In this document: in pieces, positions 17,428-26,316 of the stretch
Layout of the letters: the number at the start of each line of letters is the position of its first letter
Numbering within the stretch: the first letter of the stretch is position 1
DNA from: an uncultured Calothrix sp.
GTDB taxonomy: Bacteria > Cyanobacteriota > Cyanobacteriia > Cyanobacteriales > Nostocaceae
Assembly (NCBI GenBank): GCA_937973965.1
Contig: CALJJQ010000077.1
Span: 1-55,154, forward strand
DNA: 55,154 nt
Direction of reading: 5' to 3'
The notes under the pieces: model-generated
Seen by the model: the letters and a program-made list of their open reading frames with translations, nothing else
Database searches by the model: none
What the model was told of the DNA's origin: nothing
Made by a program: the position numbers and the translations under genes

Positions 17428-18237
17428 TTAACTGGAGGACTGTTGTTGCGCTGCTTGTGCTACTTCCTCAACAGTCAAATCTAACTCCTGAGCAATCTGC
17501 TCGATTGTTAAACCCAATGCTAAAAATAGAGGTACTGTTTTTAACTTTCCTCTACGTTCTCCTTCTTCTCTTCCTTCTTCTCTTCCTTCTGCAAAGGCTT
17601 GTTGATATACTCGTGTTTGTTTTAATTCGCTCAATCCAAACATTTGCTGTATCTCCTCAATGTCCATGCGGGGAAATTTATAAACTAAAATAGTTTCGAT
17701 AATCTGCAATAATTGCTGCTGTTTTTGTATTGAATCGATTTCCTGGTTAGTTCTGTTAATTAGCTCCCTTGCTGAATTGATTGCTGTATCTTCATCTTCT
17801 ATAACTAATTTAATTGTAGCAATACCGATGGGTGAGGATGAATTTTCTCCTAGTTCGTCTAAATAAACAGGGGTGACTCTACCAGAAGTAAAGGATTCGC
17901 GATAATGGATGGTTGATGCGGTGTCGATGCTGCGAGATGGGTAAATCACCACGGCTAACCAATCATTCTCTGGCTTATTTTGCCGTAGGTATAAATGAAT
18001 TTCGGTAAATAGTCGCGAGTAGATTTCTGTGTCTGCTTGAAATTGAACTTCGACGAAGTAAATGGCTTGTTCTGGGGTTGTTGGAAGAAAAACACCATCG
18101 ATACGAAGGGCTGTTTGTTTAACTTCAACTGAGGAAAATTGGTAATTTGCGGCAGTTCCGGGGGAATTTCCAATTAGTTCAAAGAAAATATCCGGAAATT
18201 CTTGAAATATTCGGTAGAATCGGCTGTCGGTTTTCAC
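17428..18237 (-). CDS. DUF2887 / Rpn-family transposase-like nuclease
   Basis: About 269 aa from a GTG start. The family (PD-(D/E)XK, Rpn/DUF2887) is abundant in filamentous cyanobacteria, and relatives promote RecA-independent recombination in E. coli. Visible: a start block KTDSRFYRIFQEFPDIFFEL, the nuclease core LRIDGVFLPTTPEQAIYFVE then VQFQAD (Asp...Glu-x-Gln), and LLQIIETILVYKFPRMDIEE. The C-terminus has a charged Glu/Arg repeat (AEGREEGREEGERRGK) and a small helical tail (LTIEQIAQELDLTVEEVAQA). An upstream in-frame start at 18345 would add 36 residues unlike the family, so GTG 18237 is preferred. The Lys of the Exx-K motif appears as Gln, common in this family. Confidence 0.75.
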   Translation of the reverse strand: MKTDSRFYRIFQEFPDIFFELIGNSPGTAANYQFSSVEVKQTALRIDGVFLPTTPEQAIYFVEVQFQADTEIYSRLFTEIHLYLRQNKPENDWLAVVIYPSRSIDTASTIHYRESFTSGRVTPVYLDELGENSSSPIGIATIKLVIEDEDTAINSARELINRTNQEIDSIQKQQQLLQIIETILVYKFPRMDIEEIQQMFGLSELKQTRVYQQAFAEGREEGREEGERRGKLKTVPLFLALGLTIEQIAQELDLTVEEVAQAAQQQSSS

Positions 18238-18411
18238 GCAGTTTTTTGAATATTGGGGTTGTGGTAGGGATAACCCAGAGGTTTGACGCTTTTTTAATCG
18301 CGGTTTTTTACTCTGGTCAAAAACTAATCTTACAGTATTTTGCACTTCCCCTTTTGCTTGATAATTCGCTCCAAAAATGATGAAAAAACATCCCTGTATA
18401 ATTGATCTGAC

Positions 18412-18957
18412 TTATATCTGATACCGATAAAAGGTCAAACCAGTGCTACCGTAGGTCTTCTGACGACAAATTTCCCAACCCGCGATCGCAGGTGCTTCCC
18501 AACCTTTTGCAGGGTGTTCTACGGCAATTTCTCCGTCGGGTGCAAGTAATTTGTATGTGGCGATCGCATTTACAACTATTGGGTATAAATTACTTTTGTA
18601 GGGTGGGTCAAAGTAAATTCGCTCAAACTGCTGTCCCACTAGTTGCGGTAATATTTGCACCACATCGCCGCGTATAATTTGAAACTCTTGATGGGGACGG
18701 GCGACTTTTTGCCAGTTTTCTTGAATAATTGCACAAGCTCGACTGGATTGTTCGATTCCGATTACTTGTTTCGCATCTCGACAGAGAGCTTCTGCACCCA
18801 TTGCTCCTGCTCCAGCGCAAATATCTAACCATGATGCACCTTCTATGTATCCTTGCCAAATATTAAAGACAGCAGCACGTACCCTCGCACCTGTAGGTCG
18901 AGTTTGATTTCCTGGTAGTGTTTTCAGCGCTCGATTACCGTGGATTCTCAGAGACAT
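18412..18957 (-). CDS. rsmD: 16S rRNA (guanine966-N2)-methyltransferase RsmD
   Basis: SAM-dependent Rossmann methyltransferase of 181 aa, usual RsmD length, modifying G966 of 16S rRNA. Motifs: RPTGARVRAAVFNIWQGYIE at the N-terminus, the SAM loop WLDICAGAGAMGAEALCRDA and the catalytic FDPPYKS. It ends near 18412 with a normal C-terminal strand (GSTGLTFYRYQI). hisH lies about 425 bp upstream on the same strand; a shared transcript is possible but not shown. A CCAAAAT-type heptamer run (18959-18980) touches the start region. Confidence 0.9.
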   Translation of the reverse strand: MSLRIHGNRALKTLPGNQTRPTGARVRAAVFNIWQGYIEGASWLDICAGAGAMGAEALCRDAKQVIGIEQSSRACAIIQENWQKVARPHQEFQIIRGDVVQILPQLVGQQFERIYFDPPYKSNLYPIVVNAIATYKLLAPDGEIAVEHPAKGWEAPAIAGWEICRQKTYGSTGLTFYRYQI

Positions 18958-19381
18958 CGAATTTTGGATTTTGGATTTTGCTGAAAGTTGGTGGGAGATT
19001 TATTCTTCCACTAAACTTTCCAAGACGGATTTTGGATGAGAAAGCATAAATTTAGTAGCTGTCATAATATAAATTACATCATAACCGAGGAAAAAACGTT
19101 TTTTCTACAGCAAAGCTGTCTTTTTCCAGTGAGTCTCACCTAGAGTTTGGACATAACCAAACCTCAAAATAGTTCATTTCTACTCCCTACTCCCTATTCC
19201 CTACTAACTGTATTTCTATTTTTACATTCCGAAATATTTAAATCCTGGGGATGAACTTTCAAGTAACGTAATGACAAAAAAGCCACTTACATATATGCCT
19301 ATTTCCCAAGATTCTATCTCCTCACGACCACATACATTCTATGTTTTGATTCCTGTATTCCGTCTCTTGTCTGCGACCTTC
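18958..19381. other. Gene-free stretch between hisH and rsmD
   Basis: Holds a short heptamer run (about 18959-18980), a small hairpin ACAGC-AAA-GCTGT (19108-19120) and GGGAATAGGGAGT-type filler at about 19180-19205. I looked for petG here and did not find it. Confidence 0.4.
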
Positions 19382-20017
19382 TCAAGCAGCGACTTTTTGA
19401 TAGACTTGGGAGACAAAATTCGAGAGAATTTGCAACCCGATATTGGAGGATTTTTCGGGATGGAATTGGACGGCCATGAGGTTATCACGAGCGATCGCCG
19501 CAGTGACTGTTTGATTCCCATGACTAACGCAAGCAGCGCGAATATCGGTGTCGGTTGGGTCTACATAATAGGAGTGGACAAAATAAACCCAGGGATTAGG
19601 GGGGAGGTGTTCCCATAGAATAGATTGGGGTTGTTGCAGTTGTAATTGATTCCAACCCATGTGGGGAATTGTAATATCTGGTTCCGGACGAAATCTTTTA
19701 ACTTTTCCTTTAACTATTCCTAATCCTTTTTCGATTCCTTCCTCGGAGGATTCAAATAGGATTTGTAATCCGAGACAGATACCCAAAAAAGGTTTACCAG
19801 AGGCGATCGCATTTTTGATTGGTTGTTCTAATCCCCGTTTGCGTAGGTGTTGCACTGCTGGGTCAAAGGCTCCTACTCCTGGTAAGATAACCGCATCTGC
19901 TTGTTCAATCAATTTTGGAGAATCGGTAATTTGAGGAGTTGCTCCTGCTTTTTCTAATGCTTTACAGACCGAGTGTAAATTTCCCATGTCGTAATCAACA
20001 ACTGCAATCACCGCCAT
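19382..20017 (-). CDS. hisH: Imidazole glycerol phosphate synthase, glutaminase subunit HisH
   Basis: Class I glutamine amidotransferase of 211 aa. HisH hydrolyses glutamine and channels ammonia to HisF in histidine synthesis. The nucleophile is in GKPFLGICLGLQILFESSEE, and the His-Glu pair is in MAVQFHPEKSSNIG. The N-terminus MAVIAVVDYDMGNLHSVCKA is typical, with VILPGVGAFDPAVQHL following. Length and motifs are complete. hisF is not in the window. The upstream neighbour is divergent. Confidence 0.95.
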   Translation of the reverse strand: MAVIAVVDYDMGNLHSVCKALEKAGATPQITDSPKLIEQADAVILPGVGAFDPAVQHLRKRGLEQPIKNAIASGKPFLGICLGLQILFESSEEGIEKGLGIVKGKVKRFRPEPDITIPHMGWNQLQLQQPQSILWEHLPPNPWVYFVHSYYVDPTDTDIRAACVSHGNQTVTAAIARDNLMAVQFHPEKSSNIGLQILSNFVSQVYQKVAA

Positions 20018-20079
20018 CGTTTTGCTCCCGATATGATTTTGATTATGTCGGCTATCTCTTATTGTAAATAATATTTTTT

Positions 20080-20658
20080 ATGACGAAAAGATTTCTCTTA
20101 ACTTCTTTTGACATTTGGTTGAGCCATCAAGAATCAAATTCTGCAGATGATTTATTAGAGATTGTTTGCCAAAGGGAGAATTTTCCCTATTCCTTGATTT
20201 TTTTGCGCCGACTTCCCGTTGATATTTCCCTTGCTTCTTCCCAAGTGATTGCTGAAATTAATCGGACTCAACCGGATTTTGTCATTGCTTGCGGGATGGC
20301 TACAAGTCGCCACAATCTAAGTTTAGAGGAAAATGCCACAAATTGGAGTATGCTAAATTCCCAGTCGGAATTAGTTGAGGAAGAAAATTGCCATCTCCAA
20401 ACTCTCTATACGCAAATTGATTTAGCAAAATTGGTAGCCATAATACCAAAAATTACCCTGAGTTATGACTGTGGCAAATTTGTTTGTGAGGGACTTTATT
20501 ACTCGATTCTTGATTATCTCAAACAGCAAAAATGTCAAACCCAATGTCTTTTTGTCCACGTTCCGATTTTGACTGAGGAAAATCGGGAGAGCATAACTGA
20601 TGATTTTCTGCTCATGATTCATCAGTTGGCACTTTTAGCCCCCATGTCGCGTCACTAA
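20080..20658 (+). CDS. Pyroglutamyl-peptidase I-like protein (peptidase C15)
   Basis: Protein of 192 aa similar in length and order to pyroglutamyl peptidase I, which removes N-terminal pyroglutamate. The start LLTSFDIWLSHQESNSADDL aligns with the family's ILVTGFEPF...NPS region but is diverged. The likely catalytic Cys is in CGKFVCEGLYYSILDYL, the His in CLFVHVPILTEENRE, and a Glu in NLSLEENATNW fits the third triad position. The motifs are present but sequence similarity is low, so it may act on another substrate. It is followed 22 bp later by the DUF3370 gene on the same strand, a possible two-gene unit. Confidence 0.7.
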   Translation: MTKRFLLTSFDIWLSHQESNSADDLLEIVCQRENFPYSLIFLRRLPVDISLASSQVIAEINRTQPDFVIACGMATSRHNLSLEENATNWSMLNSQSELVEEENCHLQTLYTQIDLAKLVAIIPKITLSYDCGKFVCEGLYYSILDYLKQQKCQTQCLFVHVPILTEENRESITDDFLLMIHQLALLAPMSRH

Positions 20659-20680
20659 ATTTCAAAAAATATATCCGTGT

Positions 20681-22072
20681 ATGTTGCCAATCTTACTTAG
20701 TTTCACCCTAGCCCAAACACCACAGACCCCCCCACCACCTCCCCCTGCGGAAGTAGTCCAACCCCATCAAGTTAGACCCTTACCGGGAGGACTCGATCGG
20801 GTTCCTGTCTTTAACAGCAACAGTCCTGAAAAAGTTCTCACCGAAGGGATTCTTCTATCCACCTTACCCCCCCAAGGGAAAAAACATCCCCAAGCCCATC
20901 TCAATTTCGCCTTTCGCGATCGCTTTGATGTGTTTTCCCACCATGTAGCTCAAGCATCGACTCCGGAAGACCTGCGCACCCTTTACCACGGTATCCTCCT
21001 CCACAATCCCGGTTCGACCCCGGTGCGGGTGAATATTCTCCAAGCTGCGAGCTACCTCAGCCAACCGGACGCACCTTTTATCGACTTACCATCCTTTGCC
21101 ATCAACATGCTCGGTAATGTCTACGCAGGTCCCGGTAGTCGTGCCATGAGTGATATTCTCCGGGGTCGTCGCCAAGATACCTTTCCAGCCGAAATTACCA
21201 TTCCCCCCGGTAGTAGCCAAATGTTACTGAACGCACCTATCCCGGTGCGAGAATTAACTCCTCCCCTGAACGGACGTTCTACCTACGCACGTTTACGTAG
21301 TACTGGTGTTGTCCATATTGCTAGTTTAGCCATGTTTGCACCCACCAATGGTGATGGTAGCGAACGACCACCCACCCTAGAAGAGTGGCAAAATTTACTA
21401 GAAAATGGCAACCTTGCCGGTCCCCGTGATAAAGCCCCTACCCCCCCAGAACAACAAACCTCCCGGATTTACGGACGGGTAGCTGGTGTTGCCCAGGGTT
21501 CCTCCTGGCGCGCCAGAATTACGGATACACCCAAAAGTAATTTTTTCACAATTCCCGCACCAGGACAAGCCGTTTCCTACGGCATTAGCACCCTTCCGGG
21601 AGGGATGCTAGGAACCAACCAATCCCAAAGTGCGCCGATGTTAGTTCGTTATCCTGACACAGCCTACTTTGCCCACGGAAACTACGGAATTCAATATCGC
21701 ATCCGCATCCCCCTTTACAACAACACTAGCAGCAATCAAACTGTAAATATCGCCCTCCAAACCCCCATTAAGGAAGATAACCTCAGCAAACAAGGATTGA
21801 GATTTTTTGCCGAACTTGCTCGACCCACCTTCTTCCGGGGAACCATTCTAGTGCGCTATCGAGACGATGCTGGTAGACCCGCAGCGAGATATATTCATTT
21901 AGTCCAAAGACGTGGCCAACCTGGTGAAGCTTTAGCCCAACTAAATCTGAAACCCCAGGAAAATCGGTTAGTGGAAGTAGACTTTCTCTACCCCCCCGAT
22001 GCGACACCACCGCAAGTATTAACAGTGCAAACATTACAACCGGAGAATATTGCACCGTTTCCGGGAAATTAG
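20681..22072 (+). CDS. DUF3370 domain protein, predicted exported
   Basis: Protein of 463 aa from a family found almost only in cyanobacteria (DUF3370). A short hydrophobic start (MLPILLSFTLAQ) looks like a signal peptide, followed by a Pro-run and QVRPLPGGLDRVPVFNSNSP, the conserved entry of the domain. Further blocks: YHGILLHNPGSTPVRVNILQ, YAGPGSRAMSDILRG, YARLRSTGVVHIASLAMFAP. The content is beta-rich with many Pro and Gly. Function unknown; the periplasm or cell surface is likely. It begins 22 bp after the C15-like gene, and a long palindrome follows at the convergent junction with recQ. Confidence 0.82.
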   Translation: MLPILLSFTLAQTPQTPPPPPPAEVVQPHQVRPLPGGLDRVPVFNSNSPEKVLTEGILLSTLPPQGKKHPQAHLNFAFRDRFDVFSHHVAQASTPEDLRTLYHGILLHNPGSTPVRVNILQAASYLSQPDAPFIDLPSFAINMLGNVYAGPGSRAMSDILRGRRQDTFPAEITIPPGSSQMLLNAPIPVRELTPPLNGRSTYARLRSTGVVHIASLAMFAPTNGDGSERPPTLEEWQNLLENGNLAGPRDKAPTPPEQQTSRIYGRVAGVAQGSSWRARITDTPKSNFFTIPAPGQAVSYGISTLPGGMLGTNQSQSAPMLVRYPDTAYFAHGNYGIQYRIRIPLYNNTSSNQTVNIALQTPIKEDNLSKQGLRFFAELARPTFFRGTILVRYRDDAGRPAARYIHLVQRRGQPGEALAQLNLKPQENRLVEVDFLYPPDATPPQVLTVQTLQPENIAPFPGN

Positions 22073-22142
22073 GTGACTGTTGACTGTTGACGGTCAACAT
22101 TAAATCTGCAAATTCAATAAAACAATGGGTGTTGTTGGATAT

Positions 22143-22192
22143 GTAGAGACGCGATATATCGCGTCTCTACGTTTGATATATCGCGTCTCTAC
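22143..22192. repeat. Palindrome family B, 28-bp perfect copy plus a half copy
   Basis: A perfect palindrome spans 22143-22170 (half-site GTAGAGACGCGATA). It is followed at 22175-22192 by one more half, GATATATCGCGTCTCTAC. It lies between convergent genes and may terminate both. Confidence 0.85.
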
Positions 22193-22222
22193 ATTTGTAC
22201 AGATGATTCGGTGGGTCGTCTT

Positions 22223-23650
22223 TTAACGACAGCGATCGCAATGTCCACAGTGAAAATCTGAACCCTGGGAAAATCCAAAAGCGGCTAACAAATATCCCCA
22301 ACGACAACCCCGACCATACAAATATCTATGCATCGCTTTCCCAATATCTGTCGGTGATTGGGGTTTTTTCGCCAAATTACTCCTAATTGTATATTTAAAC
22401 GGGTCTTGCCAATACAAATAACCTTGAGCATGTAAAATTGCTAGAGCGATCACTGTTTGGGGATATCGTTTACTCACCTCGTCAATATCCCCTACCTGCG
22501 GTAATTTGCGACGCAACTGTAATGCTTGCTGTTGGGTTTCCCCCATACTATTGATAAAAAATTCTGCTCTTCGTTTATCCTCCCTATCCAACCACCCAGT
22601 CGGTTCACTCACCAAAGCCAAAACATCCGCACTTTCACCATCCCGACCCCCTCGACCTATTTCCTGCACGTACTCAGATAACAACAACGGTACCTGATAA
22701 TGTACCACCCACCGCACATCACTTTTATTAATACCCATACCAAAAGCATTCGTAGACACCACAAACGGTATCTTCCCCTCAATCCAATCCCCTTCAATTT
22801 GTCGTCGTATTTCCCCACCTAAACCTGCATGGTACGCAACTGTTACCAAACCTTGACTCGATAACCGACTTGCCAACTCTTCACTATCTCGACGGGTACG
22901 TATATAAACTAGTCCGGGTTGTTTATCTTTTTTTTGAATAAAATCCAGTAAATTATGATACCTTTGTTTAGGCAACCAACAAATCCGTACCGACGGGTTT
23001 AAATTAGAACGATAGGGATTGAGACGGAAAACCTGCGGTTGTTGCAATTCTAAACATTCAGTAATTACAGTTTGGGCTAGAGAGTCGGCGGTCGCGGTAA
23101 AGGCAGCAAAACTGATTTTTGTTCCCTTCGGTTTTGCTGCCACCAAGGAACGACGCACCGCTCCTAACCTCCGGTACGCTGGACGAAAGGTGTCACCCCA
23201 TTGCACTAAGCAATGGGCTTCGTCCAGTATGATTGCGTTAATTTTCAGTTCTGGTTTACACAAAAGTTCCCAGAGTCGTGGACTCAGTAAAGTCTCTGGG
23301 GAAAGATACAGCAAACGTAATTTTTGTTGCTCAATCGCCGTAAACACCTGTCGCCGTTGTCCGGGTAATAACTCACTATGCAACAAAGCCGCAGGTAATT
23401 GTTTTTCCCATAACTCCCGCACCTGGTTTTCCATCAATGCTACCAAGGGCGATATCACCAAGGTTAACCCAGTTTGCAATAAAGCAGGTAACTGGAAGCA
23501 AATCGATTTTCCAGCACCCGTAGGCATAATAATCAACGCATCTTGACCCGTCAATAAAGTCTGAACAATTTCACCCTGGGGGGGACGAAAATCATCGTAT
23601 CCCCATATCCTACGGAATTCTCGAAGAATGATATCCTGGTTTACCGCCAT
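22223..23650 (-). CDS. recQ: RecQ-family ATP-dependent DNA helicase
   Basis: Superfamily 2 helicase of about 475 aa (3' to 5' DNA unwinding in repair). Motifs: Q-motif area RRIWGYDDFRPPQGEIVQTL, Walker A MPTGAGKS, DEAH box LDEAHCLVQWG, motif III FTATAD, and motif VI YVQEIGRGGRDGES. The C-terminus is short, with a zinc-binding-like end (GRGCRWGYLLAAFGFSQGSD, then FHCGHCDRCR); the HRDC domain of full-length RecQ is missing, as in short cyanobacterial forms. The preferred start is ATG 23650 (MAVNQD), with ATG 23659 also open. It is monocistronic as far as seen. Confidence 0.9.
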   Translation of the reverse strand: MAVNQDIILREFRRIWGYDDFRPPQGEIVQTLLTGQDALIIMPTGAGKSICFQLPALLQTGLTLVISPLVALMENQVRELWEKQLPAALLHSELLPGQRRQVFTAIEQQKLRLLYLSPETLLSPRLWELLCKPELKINAIILDEAHCLVQWGDTFRPAYRRLGAVRRSLVAAKPKGTKISFAAFTATADSLAQTVITECLELQQPQVFRLNPYRSNLNPSVRICWLPKQRYHNLLDFIQKKDKQPGLVYIRTRRDSEELASRLSSQGLVTVAYHAGLGGEIRRQIEGDWIEGKIPFVVSTNAFGMGINKSDVRWVVHYQVPLLLSEYVQEIGRGGRDGESADVLALVSEPTGWLDREDKRRAEFFINSMGETQQQALQLRRKLPQVGDIDEVSKRYPQTVIALAILHAQGYLYWQDPFKYTIRSNLAKKPQSPTDIGKAMHRYLYGRGCRWGYLLAAFGFSQGSDFHCGHCDRCR

Positions 23651-23734
23651 GCAATGCACCCAATGAAAATAAAACCTAAATAGCAGTTTTTTATTTCCGC
23701 TTTGCTGTACTAGTACTCGACCATATCAGTTTTC

Positions 23735-23840
23735 AAGGGTTTGTAGTTGTGGCTTTGGTCTCGAAAAAGTGTTAAGCTAAGGGTTCTAAAGCCCTACTAC
23801 GAACCTTTCCCCACCCATCAAAATTAATGGGACAAAGCAC
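23735..23840 (-). repeat. Dispersed repeat G, copy 1 (reverse)
   Basis: The reverse complement shares CATTAATTTTGATGGGT and GCCACAACTAC blocks with 48330-48420 and 51058-51182. Confidence 0.6.
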
Positions 23841-24049
23841 TAAATCCAAAATCCAAAATAGATACACCCTAATGACTTCCTTGCACACTTTTTTTAACGT
23901 CTATCTAACTATAACGCAAAAGTGTAATATGTCACTCAGTGTTATCAGCAAGTATATTATAAATGTATAATAAATCACGCTAGTACAAGTCGGCGAAAAT
24001 ACGCCTACCATTTCCCTAGCTTCCATGCTCCGCGTGGGAGTCCAAGGGT

Positions 24050-24092
24050 GTGAGGCTCCAGCCTCGTGAATGAAGGCTCCGCCTTCATTCAC
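24050..24092. repeat. Cluster of hairpins with 12-bp perfect stem
   Basis: GAGGC-TCCA-GCCTC (24052-24065) is followed by GTGAATGAAGGC-TCC-GCCTTCATTCAC (24066-24092). Further pairable pieces lie on both sides (about 24020-24115). A CGCCCTTGAAGGGCG hairpin is at 24259-24273. No gene in 23660-24359. Confidence 0.7.
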
Positions 24093-24359
24093 TGAGTGAC
24101 TACGCAGAGCATAGTCACCAGATAGATGGTATGGATATTTCCGCTAACCCGTACTAGTAGTCAAAAAATCACAAAGCCTATTTTATAAACTTTTCAGACA
24201 TTTCGTTGTACTAACATTAGTACGTTAATCTCGCACTCCGTCACCAGATCACAAAAGTCGCCCTTGAAGGGCGAGCTTTAGATCCAATTTCTGGGTAAAT
24301 TTGCCAGTTACGTAATTCCTCGAAACTAGGAAATTCCCGAAAATAGGGGGAAAGTTTAA

Positions 24360-24668
24360 TTAAGAACGTTTACGTGAATTTGTCACCACCAATTCAAACT
24401 CCCATCCGGGAATTTTTTCAACGGACTCACTAATCCGTAATAGGTCTTTATCGCCATTCAAACTGAGATTTTCCCTAGTTCTGACACTAGTTGCAATCAC
24501 TTTTGTACCATTAGTGGCAATTAAATCTAAGGAATAATTAGCCAAGGTTGGAGGAAGACAATCTGCAGAAGGGTAGATACTGACAACGTAGCCTTTTTGT
24601 GTATACTCTTGAGCGAGTTTACGCACACGTTTATCTTCTAGCCGATTCGGATGTTCTCGGTAACTCAT
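24360..24668 (-). CDS. Small conserved protein, possible REase-like fold
   Basis: About 102 aa from the ATG at 24668 (MSYREHPNRLEDKRVRKLAQ); an upstream start at 24719 adds 17 residues. The order HPNRLEDKRV...YVVSIYPSADCLPPTLANYS...DLIATNGTKVIATSVRTREN resembles the small 'REase_AHJR-like' domain proteins of cyanobacteria, with Asp (DLIAT) and a later charged strand as possible active-site residues; I am not sure of this. No methylase or toxin-antitoxin partner is adjacent. Confidence 0.6.
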   Translation of the reverse strand: MSYREHPNRLEDKRVRKLAQEYTQKGYVVSIYPSADCLPPTLANYSLDLIATNGTKVIATSVRTRENLSLNGDKDLLRISESVEKIPGWEFELVVTNSRKRS

Positions 24669-24719
24669 GGCATGTAGAAATTGGAAAATAGGGAGTTGTT
24701 GATACCCATTTTGTCTCAA

Positions 24720-25158
24720 AACGGCAAAAACAAATCTAGCCGAATCAGGAGATTATACCCTGCTTGAGATGGAAATTGGGATGACAAATTTTGCATTGCT
24801 ACACATTTAATTTAAGTGTAGTTGCAAAAGTCGGAACTTACCAGACGCACTCAAACGCGAACTCAATAAATATTTAACTACGTGATAATACGGTATTTTT
24901 TTTGAGATATTCCTGATTGTACAATCTATCTCCGTAAATACACTGTCATGGAATACACGAAAACCCTATAAAAATGATTAATGTTTGAGGTTTAACCCAG
25001 AGAAATCTCTATTTATTGGAGAGAGTAGTCTATAGGTAATGCTGACAGCAAAAACCAATGAAAGAGGTTTTCCCCTACTCCCTATTCCCTATTTTCTAGC
25101 GAGGCAGTAAAGGAAACAAATTATAGATTATGATTATTGTCTCGGTTTGATGTCGCAG
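24720..25158. other. Gene-free stretch
   Basis: AT-rich, with one CTACTCCCTATTCCCTATT filler run near 25075-25095. No gene or RNA recognised. Confidence 0.4.
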
Positions 25159-25578
25159 TTAATCTAAATTTCCGGGGTCGGGAGCAACTTCAATCCGAAT
25201 ATGAATAAATTCCTCTCCCTGGGAAAAACCTTGTGCCAATGTTGGAGAAATTCCGCGGACACGAAAGGAACCATTTAAATTGCGTCTACGACTGACAAAA
25301 TCGGTAATTTGATAATCATCTACATAAATTAAACCATTGAGAGCGTCACGGATTGGTTTGACAATATTATCGCTGTCGGGGACGGAAGATTCATCTCCAT
25401 AGGGTGCATCGTAGTAATGGGTAATTACTACTTGAATAAAATTACCGATTGGTGTTTCTGCTGACCAATTTGCTTCAGCTATTTGGCGAACTTTTTCTTT
25501 CCAAGCTTGTATGCGTTTACGTTCTTTTGTTTGATGGGAAACAGGCTTACCAATGACGACAAACTCAAATGGTAACAT
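25159..25578 (-). CDS. RusA-family crossover junction endodeoxyribonuclease-like protein
   Basis: About 139 aa from ATG 25578 (MLPFEFVVIGKPVSHQTKER); an upstream start at 25653 gives an unlikely N-terminus. RusA resolves Holliday junctions using conserved Asp residues. Here the core is PDSDNIVKPIRDALNGLIYV, then DDYQITDFVSRRR, which carries the D-x-DN-x-x-K and DD positions of the family. The gene stands alone with no phage genes nearby, so it is either a chromosomal member, common in cyanobacteria, or a phage relic. Confidence 0.8.
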   Translation of the reverse strand: MLPFEFVVIGKPVSHQTKERKRIQAWKEKVRQIAEANWSAETPIGNFIQVVITHYYDAPYGDESSVPDSDNIVKPIRDALNGLIYVDDYQITDFVSRRRNLNGSFRVRGISPTLAQGFSQGEEFIHIRIEVAPDPGNLD

Positions 25579-25911
25579 TAATAATTTCCTTGATGAGGTA
25601 GAAAAGTTGCTGCAACAGTCGTCATATTTTGAATATACAGACGATATATTCACAGAGATTATTCACTTATTTGTTACTTGTAATGTGCTTAACAAATACA
25701 AGTATTCGACACAGCTTCCACCCCGAAAAAAAGGTCTATTATTTTACATTTAAATATTTGATTACATCATTAACCTAACATATTAAAATCGAGAATCGCA
25801 ACTACAAAAAATGGAATTATACTATAGAATTTAAGATTTTTGGGAAAAATAAAAGCGTCTGAATACCCGTGCTAGAAAGTAAACTTATAGGATTTTTGAT
25901 TTGCCAATTAC

Positions 25912-26031
25912 AGCAGTCCGAGTGGGATTTGCGAAATATTACATGTAGGGTTGTTAACGGTTGACAGTTGACGGTTAACAGTCACCAGTCATCAGCACGC
26001 GATTTTTCACGACTTAAATAGGATTGCTGTA
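25912..26031 (+). repeat. Dispersed repeat D, full copy 1
   Basis: ~120 bp starting CAGTCCGAGTGGGATTTG and ending near GGATTGCTGT. It matches 37193-37318 throughout and includes GTTGACAGTTGACGGTTAAC-type tandem heptads. The rest of 25579-26316 shows no gene. Confidence 0.8.
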
Positions 26032-26316
26032 TTATACAAAAATATATTTCCATCAGTGGGTATGCAAAATTATTTGTGCTATTGTCAAGCAGTCTCAAAT
26101 GCTTGCGATTATTTCGTTTTACTGTGCGTTTACACACACTCCTTCAGAGAAGGAAGCTACGTAAAGTCCTAATTATGCATGGGTAATTATCTACTTGTTA
26201 CATTTATTATGTTTCAAACTGGTATTGCCTATCACAAAAAAATAACCACTGACTGATAAATGCAGACAATGGAAATTTTGGTTGATATTTGTGATGAAGT
26301 TGCTAAGTAGATTTGC

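Noticed and set aside
18958-19381. Possible petG between hisH and rsmD
   Set aside because: I searched both strands for the VEPLL-type start and found nothing.
22143-22192. Repeated palindromes as a small CRISPR-like array
   Set aside because: Only one and a half copies with a 4-bp gap; the family is dispersed singly through the window.
24259-24273. CGCCCTTGAAGGGCG hairpin as a terminator
   Set aside because: No T-run on either strand and no gene ending directly before it; counted only as part of the hairpin-rich region.
25553-25753. 66-codon plus-strand frame at the 5' side of the RusA-like gene
   Set aside because: Overlaps the RusA start, has no ribosome binding site and no similarity.
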